Source: Planctomycetota bacterium | GTDB lineage: Bacteria > Planctomycetota > Planctomycetia > Pirellulales > Thermoguttaceae | NCBI GenBank assembly: GCA_023397045.1 | Contig: JAEWUR010000115.1 | Span: 1-6,839, forward strand | DNA: 6,839 nt | Direction of reading: 5' to 3' | Part shown: positions 1 to 6,307 of the stretch, piece after piece | Layout: the number at the start of each line of letters is the position of its first letter | Position numbering within the stretch: the stretch's first letter is position 1 | Notes under the pieces: model-generated | The model's input: only the letters and a program-made list of their open reading frames with translations | Told to the model about the DNA's origin: nothing | Database searches by the model: none | Translations under genes and position numbers: made by a program

Positions 1-1
1 G

Positions 2-2005
2 TTCCCGAACTACGCCGAACTGAGCGAAATTCAAGTGTTCGGTCAGTGGGAAGGCGACGCCGTTGCGAATCCTAAGCCGGCAGCCGTTCGACAACGCGGC
101 GAGATGATCGACGAGCCATTGCCCGACGGACTGACGATGGAATCCGACGAAAATGGAGTCGCGTTCGTTTCTCCGTGGATGAAGGTGGGATTCGATCTGA
201 ATCGGCCGGGGATTCGATGGCTTTCGCTCGACGGGATGGGCACAGGGAGACACGACAAAAACCTGTTGAAGGGACCGGACGGAATGGATGCCGTCGTTCT
301 TGCGTGGGACAACGCGCTGACGTCCGGCGACGCATCTTTCACGGCCTCGCGGCAGGGAAATACCGTGCGATATTCCGGCATCCAACTTGGCGGCGTGGAG
401 ACGCTCGATCTCGCATTCACCGTCGAGCCACAAAAACTCCGCGTGGCCATCGATCGCAATGTGCCGGCGGAGTACGCCACGACGGGCAGTTCACCGCTTC
501 GGATTTGGTGCGACGGCATGGTGACGCCGCCCAGCCCGATGGGGCGGCTGACCTCGACCGGCGACCTCCAGTTTCCCGTCTTGCTTCATTTTCCGGACTT
601 TGGAACGCTGCTGGTTCGCAATTCCTGCCCCGACACAACCTGGAAGTTCGAGGGTCGGCTCGATTGGGGACGCCACGACGTTCGGCTCTCGCTGCAACAG
701 GGGGTTCGCGTCGATTCGGACGCAAGAATGCACCAGTCGGCGGGCCGGCATTCGATGGCGATCGACATGACGATGACGTCGATCTATCCGGAACGGGAAG
801 CGATCGACGCCGATCCGAAATTGGCGGGGGTGAAGCGAGGTTGGCTGAATATTTTTGGCTTTCGCCCGGACATTTTCACGTTGGCCAACAATTCGTTGAG
901 CGACAACGCGATCATGTGCATCTACGAGTTCGCCGATCAAGCCTACTACACGCCGCCGCTGTTCGACGACTTCACCGCTTTGGATCTGGTGCGTATGAGC
1001 CTCTATTCCTTTTTCGACATGACGCTGCCCAACTATGCCCGGGACGTCGATCGATGGACCGACGGCGATCCGGCGATCATCATTGCGGCCTGGGACTATG
1101 TGACCGGCAAACCCGATCACCCGTGGCTCGAACAGCGTATCGGTGACATCGAGCGGCATGCCGATCACATCATAGCGGCCGACGTCAACGGCGACGGACT
1201 GGCCGAGTCGACTCGATCGGGCAACAGCGGCAGCGGGCCGAACGGATCGGGCGAGTGGTCGTGCAACTGGTGGGATGTCATTTCCTTTGGGTGGAACGAC
1301 GCCTATTCGGCCGCTCAGGACTACCGCGCGTTTCGATGCGCCGCCGACCTCGAAGACCGCCTCGGACGAACGGAAAAGGCGGAACTCTACCGGCAACGCG
1401 CCGCTCGGATCAAGGAAGTCTATTACGCGACGTTCTATAATCCCGAAACCGGCGTTCTGGCCGGTTGGCGCAGCAAGGACGGACAACTGCACGACTATTA
1501 TTTCACGTTCGTCAACGGCATCGCGGTCGCCTATGGCCTGGTAACGCCCGAGCAAGGCAACGCGATCCTCGACCGGATGCAAGCGAAGATGCGCGAGGTG
1601 GGCTACAACCACTTCCGGCTCGGACTGCCCGGCAATTTGATTCCCATCGCACGGAAAGACTATGCCGGCGATGGCGTGATGGGACAACCCACCAAAGACG
1701 ACGGATCGGATTCGTTCCAGAACTATGAAAACGGCGCGGCCACGGCCAGCTTTTCCTACTTCTATATTCAGGCGCTCTATTCGCTCGGACGGACCGCCGA
1801 AGCCGACGCCATCTTGGAGCCGATGCTCGAAGGTTTTCGCGATGGCAACTTCCAAAACGGCGTGGGCCACGGCGTCGGCAACGGCATCGATTGGAAACGA
1901 TGGGATGGCTCGCCGTGCGGCTACGAAGGCTTGTTGGCCGACACCTACTACGCCCTGACCGTCGTGATCACCGGTCGCCTGGGCAAGGGAATTCCTATCC
2001 CGTAG
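2..2005 (+). CDS. Discoidin-tailed six-hairpin glycosidase-like protein, 5' partial
   Basis: The frame is open from base 2, so the true start lies left of the window. The GTG at 35 is internal and no ribosome binding site precedes it. Residues just before and across it read NYAELSEIQVFG, the typical last strand of an F5/8 type C (discoidin) carbohydrate-binding domain. Counting from 35, residues about 20-260 are beta-rich. Residues about 300-645 look like an (alpha/alpha)6 six-hairpin glycosidase, with aromatic and acidic clusters GEWSCNWWD (406-414) and FQNYENG (561-567) and a C-terminal CGYEGLLADTYYAL. DVNGDGLAE (383-391) resembles an EF-hand-like calcium loop. The likely role is cleavage of a glycan outside the cytoplasm. 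Specific family, substrate and catalytic acids cannot be assigned by eye. It ends with TAG, without a PEP-CTERM tail. The next gene follows after 82 bases on the same strand. Confidence is high that it is coding and moderate for the function. Confidence 0.8.
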   Translation, partial: FPNYAELSEIQVFGQWEGDAVANPKPAAVRQRGEMIDEPLPDGLTMESDENGVAFVSPWMKVGFDLNRPGIRWLSLDGMGTGRHDKNLLKGPDGMDAVVLAWDNALTSGDASFTASRQGNTVRYSGIQLGGVETLDLAFTVEPQKLRVAIDRNVPAEYATTGSSPLRIWCDGMVTPPSPMGRLTSTGDLQFPVLLHFPDFGTLLVRNSCPDTTWKFEGRLDWGRHDVRLSLQQGVRVDSDARMHQSAGRHSMAIDMTMTSIYPEREAIDADPKLAGVKRGWLNIFGFRPDIFTLANNSLSDNAIMCIYEFADQAYYTPPLFDDFTALDLVRMSLYSFFDMTLPNYARDVDRWTDGDPAIIIAAWDYVTGKPDHPWLEQRIGDIERHADHIIAADVNGDGLAESTRSGNSGSGPNGSGEWSCNWWDVISFGWNDAYSAAQDYRAFRCAADLEDRLGRTEKAELYRQRAARIKEVYYATFYNPETGVLAGWRSKDGQLHDYYFTFVNGIAVAYGLVTPEQGNAILDRMQAKMREVGYNHFRLGLPGNLIPIARKDYAGDGVMGQPTKDDGSDSFQNYENGAATASFSYFYIQALYSLGRTAEADAILEPMLEGFRDGNFQNGVGHGVGNGIDWKRWDGSPCGYEGLLADTYYALTVVITGRLGKGIPIP

Positions 2006-2069
2006 GCGGACGGCACGACAACAACAAATGTCTATTTGAACTGAAGAAGAGCAATACTTGAAGGAAAAC

Positions 2070-2084
2070 GCAAAGGAGTTTTGC
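2070..2084 (+). promoter_or_regulatory. Ribosome binding site that fixes the SGNH start, in a small hairpin loop
   Basis: AAAGGAG (2072-2078) lies 9 bases before the ATG at 2088 and decides that start over the in-frame TTG at 2058, which has no such site. GCAAA (2070-2074) and TTTGC (2080-2084) can pair, leaving GGAGT in the loop. The stem is only 5 bp, so it is weak and may be chance. Confidence 0.6.
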
Positions 2085-2087
2085 AAC

Positions 2088-2921
2088 ATGACGATGCGGC
2101 TCATTCAATATGGTCGACGACTACACGCCTTGGGAATCATTGCCTTCCTTCTCCTCGCGGCGTCGTCATGGCCTGCCCAGGCGGTCGACCTGTATCTTGG
2201 CCACACGAAGGCGAATCGCATTCTCTTTTTCGGCAATAGCATTACGATCGCGCCTCATGCCGTGCCAGGCACCAACTGGACCGGCGGCTGGGGAATGGCC
2301 TCCAGCGTTCCCGAGAAGGACTACGTTCATCTCGTCACCAGTTCGATTGCGCAAGACGCAGGCGGCATGCCCGAGGTCATGGCCACGTACAACCTCCAGT
2401 TCGAGTTGAACTACGCGACTTACGATCTGAACTCGCCCGAGATGCAAGCGCAGATGGCTTTCAATCCGGACATCGTTGTCGTGGCCATCGGCGAAAACGT
2501 ACCGGCGTTGAGCACGGTCCAGGCCCAAGCCGACTATGCCGCGGCGTTCGGCAATCTGCTGAACCATTTCAAAGGCAATGGGAACCCGAAGATTTTCGTC
2601 CGCAGTTGTTTTTGGGCCGACGCCACCAAGGACAACATTATGAGGGATGTCACCAATGCGGCCGGCGACGTCTTCATCGACCAGAGCAGCCTGGCCATCA
2701 CGGCGAATTGGGCGTCGCAAGAGCCGGAAAACCCGTTCTGCAACGCCGGCAACGGCGTGAATCAACATCCCGGCGACCAAGGCATGCAGGCGATTGCCGA
2801 CTCGCTCTACGGCTCGATGGTCGCCCACTCGATGCCGGAACCGGGTCCGCTGGTGATGCTTGGCGCGGCCGTCCCGCTGCTTGCCTTGTGGATTCGACGC
2901 GTAAAATATCGTAAACTCTAA
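2088..2921 (+). CDS. SGNH/GDSL-type hydrolase with PEP-CTERM sorting signal
   Basis: This is a 277-residue secreted protein. A signal peptide covers residues 1-32: basic RLIQYGRR, a hydrophobic core, then PAQA before VDLYLG. ILFFGNSIT (45-53) is SGNH block I with Ser51 as likely nucleophile. VVVAIGENVPA (130-140) corresponds to block III, with Asn137 in the oxyanion-hole position. HPGDQGMQAIAD (227-238) is block V with His227. The canonical Asp three residues before that His is replaced by Val224. The family hydrolyses esters, often acetyl groups on sugars; the substrate here is unknown. The C-terminus is a PEP-CTERM signal: PEP at 250-252, a hydrophobic stretch 253-268, then RR (270-271) and more basic residues. 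That predicts exosortase processing after export. No exosortase is in the window. It is followed after 21 bases by the DUF1559 gene, probably in the same operon. Confidence 0.88.
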   Translation: MTMRLIQYGRRLHALGIIAFLLLAASSWPAQAVDLYLGHTKANRILFFGNSITIAPHAVPGTNWTGGWGMASSVPEKDYVHLVTSSIAQDAGGMPEVMATYNLQFELNYATYDLNSPEMQAQMAFNPDIVVVAIGENVPALSTVQAQADYAAAFGNLLNHFKGNGNPKIFVRSCFWADATKDNIMRDVTNAAGDVFIDQSSLAITANWASQEPENPFCNAGNGVNQHPGDQGMQAIADSLYGSMVAHSMPEPGPLVMLGAAVPLLALWIRRVKYRKL

Positions 2922-2942
2922 GTTGAGCCGGAGGACGTCAAC

Positions 2943-3947
2943 ATGCGTTTTTCAAGGATATCCCCTCGACCGTCGCGTGGCTTCACGCTGGTCGAATTGT
3001 TGGTCGTGATCACGATCATCGGGATCCTCATCGCGCTGTTGTTGCCGGCTGTCCAGGCCGCGCGCGAGGCTGCCCGGCGCATGCAATGCTCGAACAACAT
3101 CCGGCAACTCGGTATCGGCTTGGCCAACTACGAATCGGCGATCGGTTGTTTCCCGCCGGGCGCCATCTGGGACGCCCGCAACCACCCGCGCGAACTCTAC
3201 GGTGGAAACGGACCTCGCACGAACTTTCACGTGCATTTGTTCCCTTACACCGAGCAAGCCAACGTCTACAACGCACTCGACTGGAACGTCGTCGGGTGCA
3301 TTTGGTCCGACAACAACCAGAATGTCACGTCGCTTCCGTTGCCCAATCTGCTCTGTCCCAGCGACGGGTTGGGCGGGGCATTCTGGCGCCGAGACGTCTC
3401 CCAGGGCGCGGGCGGCACGCAAAATTTCGCGCGCAACAACTATTACGCCGTCTTCAGCGGGATGCAGATGGGCGATGCCTTTTCGAAGGATCCCACGAAA
3501 CGCGCCCTCTTTGGTCCCGATATGGTGACCTACGCGAGCGAGATCCGCGACGGACTGAGCAACACCATGGCCATGGCCGAGGCACTCACCGGAAAAGACG
3601 ACGACGGACGCGGCGTCGCCTGGGCCGACGAGCCTTGTGGTGCGTTGGTCCAAACCGGCGCAGGCCAAACGGCCAACATCCTGACGCCGAACACACCATT
3701 GCCCGACATCTGCGGCAACTACAACGTTTGGTGTACTGATCCCGATCTGCCGAACCGGCCGTGCAACAGAACCGGGGAAACCTATCACACCAACCTAGCT
3801 GCGGCGGCGCGAAGCATGCACCCCGGCGGAGTCAACATCGTCATGGTGGACGGATCGGTCCATTTCGTGGCCGACAGCGTCGATCCGGCCGCATGGCGCG
3901 CGTTGGGCACAATCGCCAACGGCGAGCCGCCCGTCATTATGTTCTGA
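2943..3947 (+). CDS. DUF1559 domain protein with prepilin-type N-terminus
   Basis: This 334-residue protein is of the large planctomycete DUF1559 family. The N-terminus has a short basic leader, then Gly13 and FTLVELLVV, the class III prepilin motif. Prepilin peptidase would cut after Gly13; Glu18 is the conserved +5 residue. A hydrophobic helix of about 25 residues follows, then AVQAAREAARR and CSNNIRQLGIGLANYES, the family's typical N-terminal stretch. Near the C-terminus His293 and Asp303-Gly304 form the H-x9-DG motif (HPGGVNIVMVDG). It is presumably a pseudopilin-like protein displayed at the cell envelope; its biochemical role is not established. GGAGG at 2930-2934, 8 bases before the ATG, supports the start. 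It lies between the SGNH hydrolase (21 bases upstream) and the lipoprotein gene (17 bases downstream), consistent with cotranscription. Length and motifs look complete. Confidence 0.96.
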   Translation: MRFSRISPRPSRGFTLVELLVVITIIGILIALLLPAVQAAREAARRMQCSNNIRQLGIGLANYESAIGCFPPGAIWDARNHPRELYGGNGPRTNFHVHLFPYTEQANVYNALDWNVVGCIWSDNNQNVTSLPLPNLLCPSDGLGGAFWRRDVSQGAGGTQNFARNNYYAVFSGMQMGDAFSKDPTKRALFGPDMVTYASEIRDGLSNTMAMAEALTGKDDDGRGVAWADEPCGALVQTGAGQTANILTPNTPLPDICGNYNVWCTDPDLPNRPCNRTGETYHTNLAAAARSMHPGGVNIVMVDGSVHFVADSVDPAAWRALGTIANGEPPVIMF

Positions 3948-3964
3948 GCGTAGAGGAAGAATCC

Positions 3965-4399
3965 ATGCCGACTCGACACCAATCAATAATATTCGCTTCG
4001 CTCGCCGGACTGTTGGCCGTTCTAACAGCCTGCGGGGGAGAGCCGCGAGGCGAAGTCGCCGGGCAGGTCACGATCGACGACCAATCGGTCGATGGCGGTG
4101 AAATCCGTTTTCTTCCCAACGTTGGAATTCCGTCTTTCGCCCAGATCGTTGACGGCCGTTATCACATTCCCATTGCGAAAGGTCCCAGCACAGGTCCGGT
4201 ACGCGTCGAAATTCGCTGGATTCGCAAGACCGGCCGAAAACTGCCCGCCATGCCGCCCGCGCCGAAAGGCACGATGATCGAGGAGACGGCCGAGACCATT
4301 CCCGCCCGATACAACCTCCAGTCAGAATTGACCTGCGACATCGCACCCGGCCTCAACACATGCGATTTCGCGCTCGAAACGAAATCGGCGGGCAAATAA
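3965..4399 (+). CDS. Small lipoprotein with carboxypeptidase-regulatory-like beta domain
   Basis: This is a 144-residue predicted lipoprotein. The signal peptide ends in a lipobox L20-T21-A22-C23, so Cys23 should be lipidated after signal peptidase II cleavage. The mature part begins GGEPRGEVAGQVTIDD and continues DGGEIRFLP. This matches the V-x-G-x-V-T-x-(D/N)-x-x-x-x-x-G-x-(I/V)-x-F-x-P pattern of small transthyretin/carboxypeptidase-regulatory-like proteins that commonly follow DUF1559 genes in planctomycetes. The rest looks like alternating beta strands without catalytic motifs. The ATG at 3965 is preceded by GAGGA at 3953-3957, spaced 7 bases. The same frame is open further upstream, but that part overlaps the DUF1559 gene and is not needed. 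The likely role is structural or accessory at the envelope, partnered with the upstream DUF1559 protein; this is inferred from neighbourhood only. Confidence 0.86.
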   Translation: MPTRHQSIIFASLAGLLAVLTACGGEPRGEVAGQVTIDDQSVDGGEIRFLPNVGIPSFAQIVDGRYHIPIAKGPSTGPVRVEIRWIRKTGRKLPAMPPAPKGTMIEETAETIPARYNLQSELTCDIAPGLNTCDFALETKSAGK

Positions 4400-4417
4400 T
4401 CGCTTGACGATCGTCGA

Positions 4418-5029
4418 TCAATACAAAACGACGGCCGGACGACGCCAGTGGGGCGGCGGATAGCAATGCGGTCCGCAATATGGCGCGTAGTGATACTCTT
4501 CGACGATCACCGGTGTCGGACCAGGCTCCTGAACGACGACCGGTTGAACCGCCTGCGGTGGCGACGCCTGCATCTGGGCAATGACTTTCGAACTGACGCC
4601 TTCCTGCTGAAGTTGGATCAGGTCATTGGTCTGCAACGGCGCGGTCATCCGATTCGCGCGAACGTGATTGACGATCAGATCTTCATTGACCCCCGCCTTG
4701 GTCATGGCGACGACGTCAGCGGTCGTCACAGCGCCGGGTGAGACTTGGCGGCCAAGTTGCTGCGCGATCATCGCACGATTTTTCGCCTCGACTTCATCGA
4801 CCGCGTTGCCGATGGCCGCACCGCTTAGTGCGCCGACGCCCGCACCGATGGCTGCACCGGCTCCGGGATGTCCCGAAGCCGCACCGACAAGTGCGCCGGT
4901 GCCCGCTCCAAGCAGACCGCCCACGGCCGCGCCGCGATCGGCATGATAGGGCGACATGCACCCGACCGATAGAATCATCATCGCGCCGAAAACGACCAAC
5001 GCCGACCTTCGCCCAGGCATCCAGATCAC
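4418..5029 (-). CDS. Glycine-zipper lipoprotein with tandem helical repeats
   Basis: This is a 203-residue predicted lipoprotein. Residues 1-24 form a signal with lipobox-like L20-S21-V22-G23-C24. Residues 33-75 are a glycine zipper (AAVGGLLGAGTGALVGAASG and onward), as in outer-membrane-associated Gly-zipper/YMGG-like proteins, where such helices insert or pack in membranes. Two similar units follow, offset by 31 residues: ADVVAMTKAGVNEDLIVNHV (104-123) and NDLIQLQQEGVSSKVIAQMQ (135-154). They share D-[VL]-[VI], G-V and a final [LV]-I. A Pro/Val-rich linker leads to a Cys/His/Tyr/Pro-rich tail (C185, H188, C189, H194). The start is GTG at 5029, supported by AAGGAG (5037-5042) 7 bases upstream; an ATG at 5020 would sit 16 bases away. 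The gene is convergent with the preceding lipoprotein gene and divergent from mntP. Its function is unknown, probably envelope-related. Confidence 0.85.
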   Translation of the reverse strand: MIWMPGRRSALVVFGAMMILSVGCMSPYHADRGAAVGGLLGAGTGALVGAASGHPGAGAAIGAGVGALSGAAIGNAVDEVEAKNRAMIAQQLGRQVSPGAVTTADVVAMTKAGVNEDLIVNHVRANRMTAPLQTNDLIQLQQEGVSSKVIAQMQASPPQAVQPVVVQEPGPTPVIVEEYHYAPYCGPHCYPPPHWRRPAVVLY

Positions 5030-5036
5030 GGGAATT

Positions 5037-5042
5037 CTCCTT
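5037..5042 (-). promoter_or_regulatory. Ribosome binding site favouring the GTG start of the glycine-zipper gene
   Basis: On the minus strand AAGGAG sits 7 bases before GTG (5029-5027) and 16 before the first in-frame ATG. This makes the GTG the better start. Confidence 0.65.
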
Positions 5043-5065
5043 GCTCCGATTGCGAATGATGCTCG

Positions 5066-5102
5066 AATCCCGCTCGCCCAACAGGATCAAGAGTGCGGGA
5101 TT
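5066..5102. repeat. 8-bp perfect inverted repeat overlapping a promoter, possible operator
   Basis: AATCCCGC (5066-5073) and GCGGGATT (5095-5102) are exact reverse complements separated by 21 bases. The right arm overlaps the proposed -10 box at 5100-5105 and the left arm would lie in the early transcribed region of the glycine-zipper gene. It could be a repressor operator, an RNA hairpin in the leader, or chance. Confidence 0.5.
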
Positions 5103-5128
5103 ATCCTAAGTTGCCAAGTCCGCGTCAA
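5100..5128 (-). promoter_or_regulatory. Sigma70-type promoter for the glycine-zipper gene
   Basis: On the minus strand TTGACG (5128-5123) and GATAAT (5105-5100) are separated by exactly 17 bases. Each box differs from consensus at one position. Transcription would begin near 5093, giving a leader of about 64 bases before the GTG at 5029. No comparable pair was found for mntP on the other strand. Confidence 0.6.
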
Positions 5129-5261
5129 GAATAACTGGGGCGTCTAGAGAAAACAGACAGACCTAGCGATTTAGCGCCGATAAAGCCTCGAAGCCCGGTG
5201 CGGTCTTTGGTAGGATGGTCTTTTCGCCGCAAGGTATGATTGAATAGAACCCCAAGTGAAC

Positions 5262-5834
5262 ATGGAACTTAGCTGGCTTTCGATATTGGCCCTCTCCGTT
5301 GGTCTGGCGATGGACGCGTTTGCCGTGGCCATTGCCGCCGGTCTGACGATCGACCCCGTGACGCCCCGGCACGTCTTTCGGCTCGGCTTCCATTTTGGAC
5401 TGTTCCAATTCATGATGCCGGTGATCGGTTGGCTTGCCGGCGGCAAGCTAACAACCTACGTCCACGCCTACGCCCATTGGGTGGCGTTCGTTCTTCTGGC
5501 CTATGTCGGCGGCAAGATGCTTGCCGAGGCGTTTCTGCCGGAAAAAGAACGCCAAACCAGCGATCCGACGCGCGGCTTGCGACTCGTCACGCTTTCCGTG
5601 GCCACCAGCATCGACGCCTTGGCGGTCGGCATGAGTATGGCGCTGCTGGGCGTATCGGTCTGGCTGCCGAGCATCGTGATTGGCATCGTCGCGGCGGCGC
5701 TGACGGTCGTCGGCATGACCTTCGGCAACCGAATCGGCTCGCGATGGGGTCGTTGGGCCGAGGTGGCCGGCGGCCTCGTGTTGATCTTGCTCGGCCTGAA
5801 GTTCCTCGTGGGGCGCCTCATGGCCGGGGCCTAG
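5262..5834 (+). CDS. mntP: Manganese efflux pump MntP
   Basis: This 190-residue integral membrane protein of the MntP (YebN/DUF204) family exports Mn2+ across the inner membrane. Six hydrophobic segments are visible, roughly residues 5-27, 38-59, 69-91, 107-129, 133-154 and 168-185. The family's two symmetry-related motifs are present: MDAFAV (17-22, with Asp18) and SIDALAVG (116-123, with Asp118). The acids are the conserved metal-pathway residues of the family. A charged loop (EKERQTSDPTRG, 94-105) separates the two three-helix halves. The length is normal. The ATG at 5262 is chosen by fit to the family; an in-frame GTG at 5256 would add two residues. Neither start has a clear Shine-Dalgarno. 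A TATGAT at 5235-5240 might be a -10 box but lacks a good -35. No recognisable yybP-ykoY manganese riboswitch is seen upstream. It is divergent from the glycine-zipper gene and convergent with the Dabb gene 9 bases away. Confidence 0.95.
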   Translation: MELSWLSILALSVGLAMDAFAVAIAAGLTIDPVTPRHVFRLGFHFGLFQFMMPVIGWLAGGKLTTYVHAYAHWVAFVLLAYVGGKMLAEAFLPEKERQTSDPTRGLRLVTLSVATSIDALAVGMSMALLGVSVWLPSIVIGIVAAALTVVGMTFGNRIGSRWGRWAEVAGGLVLILLGLKFLVGRLMAGA

Positions 5835-5843
5835 TCGAATGCA

Positions 5844-6152
5844 TCAAGCGCTTTCGACGTCGGAATCGAACACGCGAATGTTCTTCCAATTCGGCTTGTG
5901 CTTCGCGATGAACTCAAGATGCTTCGGGTGCGACGAGTAAACGTCCAGCGAAGCACGATCGTTGAAAACCACATGCAGCCCAATGTCGAAATTGCGGTCG
6001 CTCACGGGCCGATCGACATCGGAGAGCGTTCCGGCGGCATAAAAAATAACGCCGGGCAGTTTGGCGAGATAGAGATGGCAATCGTCGACCATCGCCTTGA
6101 CGGCCGCCGGACTGTTGTCGTTGAGCGAAAAGTAAACATTGTGAGCCAGCAT
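5844..6152 (-). CDS. Dabb (stress-responsive alpha/beta-barrel) family protein
   Basis: This 102-residue cytosolic protein has the Dabb fold, a ferredoxin-like dimeric alpha/beta barrel. Typical features are an N-terminal strand with His4 (MLAHNVYFSL), a helix (AAVKAMVDDCHLYLAKLPG, 16-34), the strand FDIGLHVVFND (55-65) and the C-terminal DVYSSHPKHLEFIAKHKPN (70-88). The family includes stress-induced proteins and a few enzymes; no specific reaction can be assigned here. The ATG at 6152 is preceded on the minus strand by AAGAGG (6165-6160), 7 bases away, which supports the start. It lies downstream of ftsH on the same strand with 155 bases between, which hold a palindromic repeat, so cotranscription with ftsH is uncertain. 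The stop is 9 bases from that of mntP. Confidence 0.9.
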   Translation of the reverse strand: MLAHNVYFSLNDNSPAAVKAMVDDCHLYLAKLPGVIFYAAGTLSDVDRPVSDRNFDIGLHVVFNDRASLDVYSSHPKHLEFIAKHKPNWKNIRVFDSDVESA

Positions 6153-6188
6153 GATGAATCCTCTTGTGAATGATGCTAACCGTCTATT

Positions 6189-6271
6189 GGAAAGTGTGCC
6201 ACTGGCTTTGCCAGTGCTGAACTCCCTCGCGTTTTCACGGCACTGGCAGAGCCAGTGGCACTCAACTTTCC
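6189..6271. repeat. Imperfect inverted repeat, likely dispersed palindromic element
   Basis: The arms at 6196-6217 and 6240-6261 are reverse complements with a single mismatch (T at 6208 against the G at 6249, still a wobble pair in RNA). They begin GTGCCACTGGC and enclose about 22 bases. The outer flanks GGAAAGT (6189-6195) and ACTTTCC (6265-6271) also pair, leaving a 3-base bulge (6262-6264). The result is a long stem filling much of the space between ftsH and the Dabb gene. There is no T-run after it on either strand, so it is not a standard intrinsic terminator. Length, symmetry and intergenic position fit a REP- or MITE-like element; copies elsewhere cannot be checked here. Confidence 0.82.
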
Positions 6272-6307
6272 CCCGAATCGACTTTTTGCAACGGGCCGCC
6301 AGGCCGT

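Noticed and set aside
175..1146. Plus-strand open frame of 323 codons inside the glycosidase-like gene
   Set aside because: It is Arg/His-rich, low-complexity-like translation in a shifted frame, with no motif or start signal.
2058..2087. Upstream TTG as start of the SGNH hydrolase
   Set aside because: It would place a charged stretch before the signal peptide, and the good ribosome binding site lies downstream of it, before the ATG at 2088.
491..2104. Long minus-strand open frame (537 codons) opposite the glycosidase-like gene
   Set aside because: It is a GC-driven shadow: the plus frame has clear protein motifs, while this translation shows no recognisable domain and no ribosome binding site.
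2166..3788. Minus-strand open frames opposite the SGNH and DUF1559 genes
   Set aside because: They mirror the third-position bias of well-identified plus-strand genes and encode nothing recognisable.
4406..4415. Perfect 10-bp palindrome GACGATCGTC in the 18-base gap between convergent genes, as a bidirectional terminator
   Set aside because: It has no loop when folded as a hairpin and no T-run follows on either strand; it is probably chance in GATC-rich DNA.
5106..5255. yybP-ykoY manganese riboswitch upstream of mntP
   Set aside because: This class often precedes mntP, but the conserved GGGGAGUA-like segment and its partner helix could not be found by eye.
6285..6307. Small hairpin just after the ftsH stop as an intrinsic terminator
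   Set aside because: The stem is about 6 bp with a bulge, and on the transcribed strand it is followed by A residues rather than a U-run.
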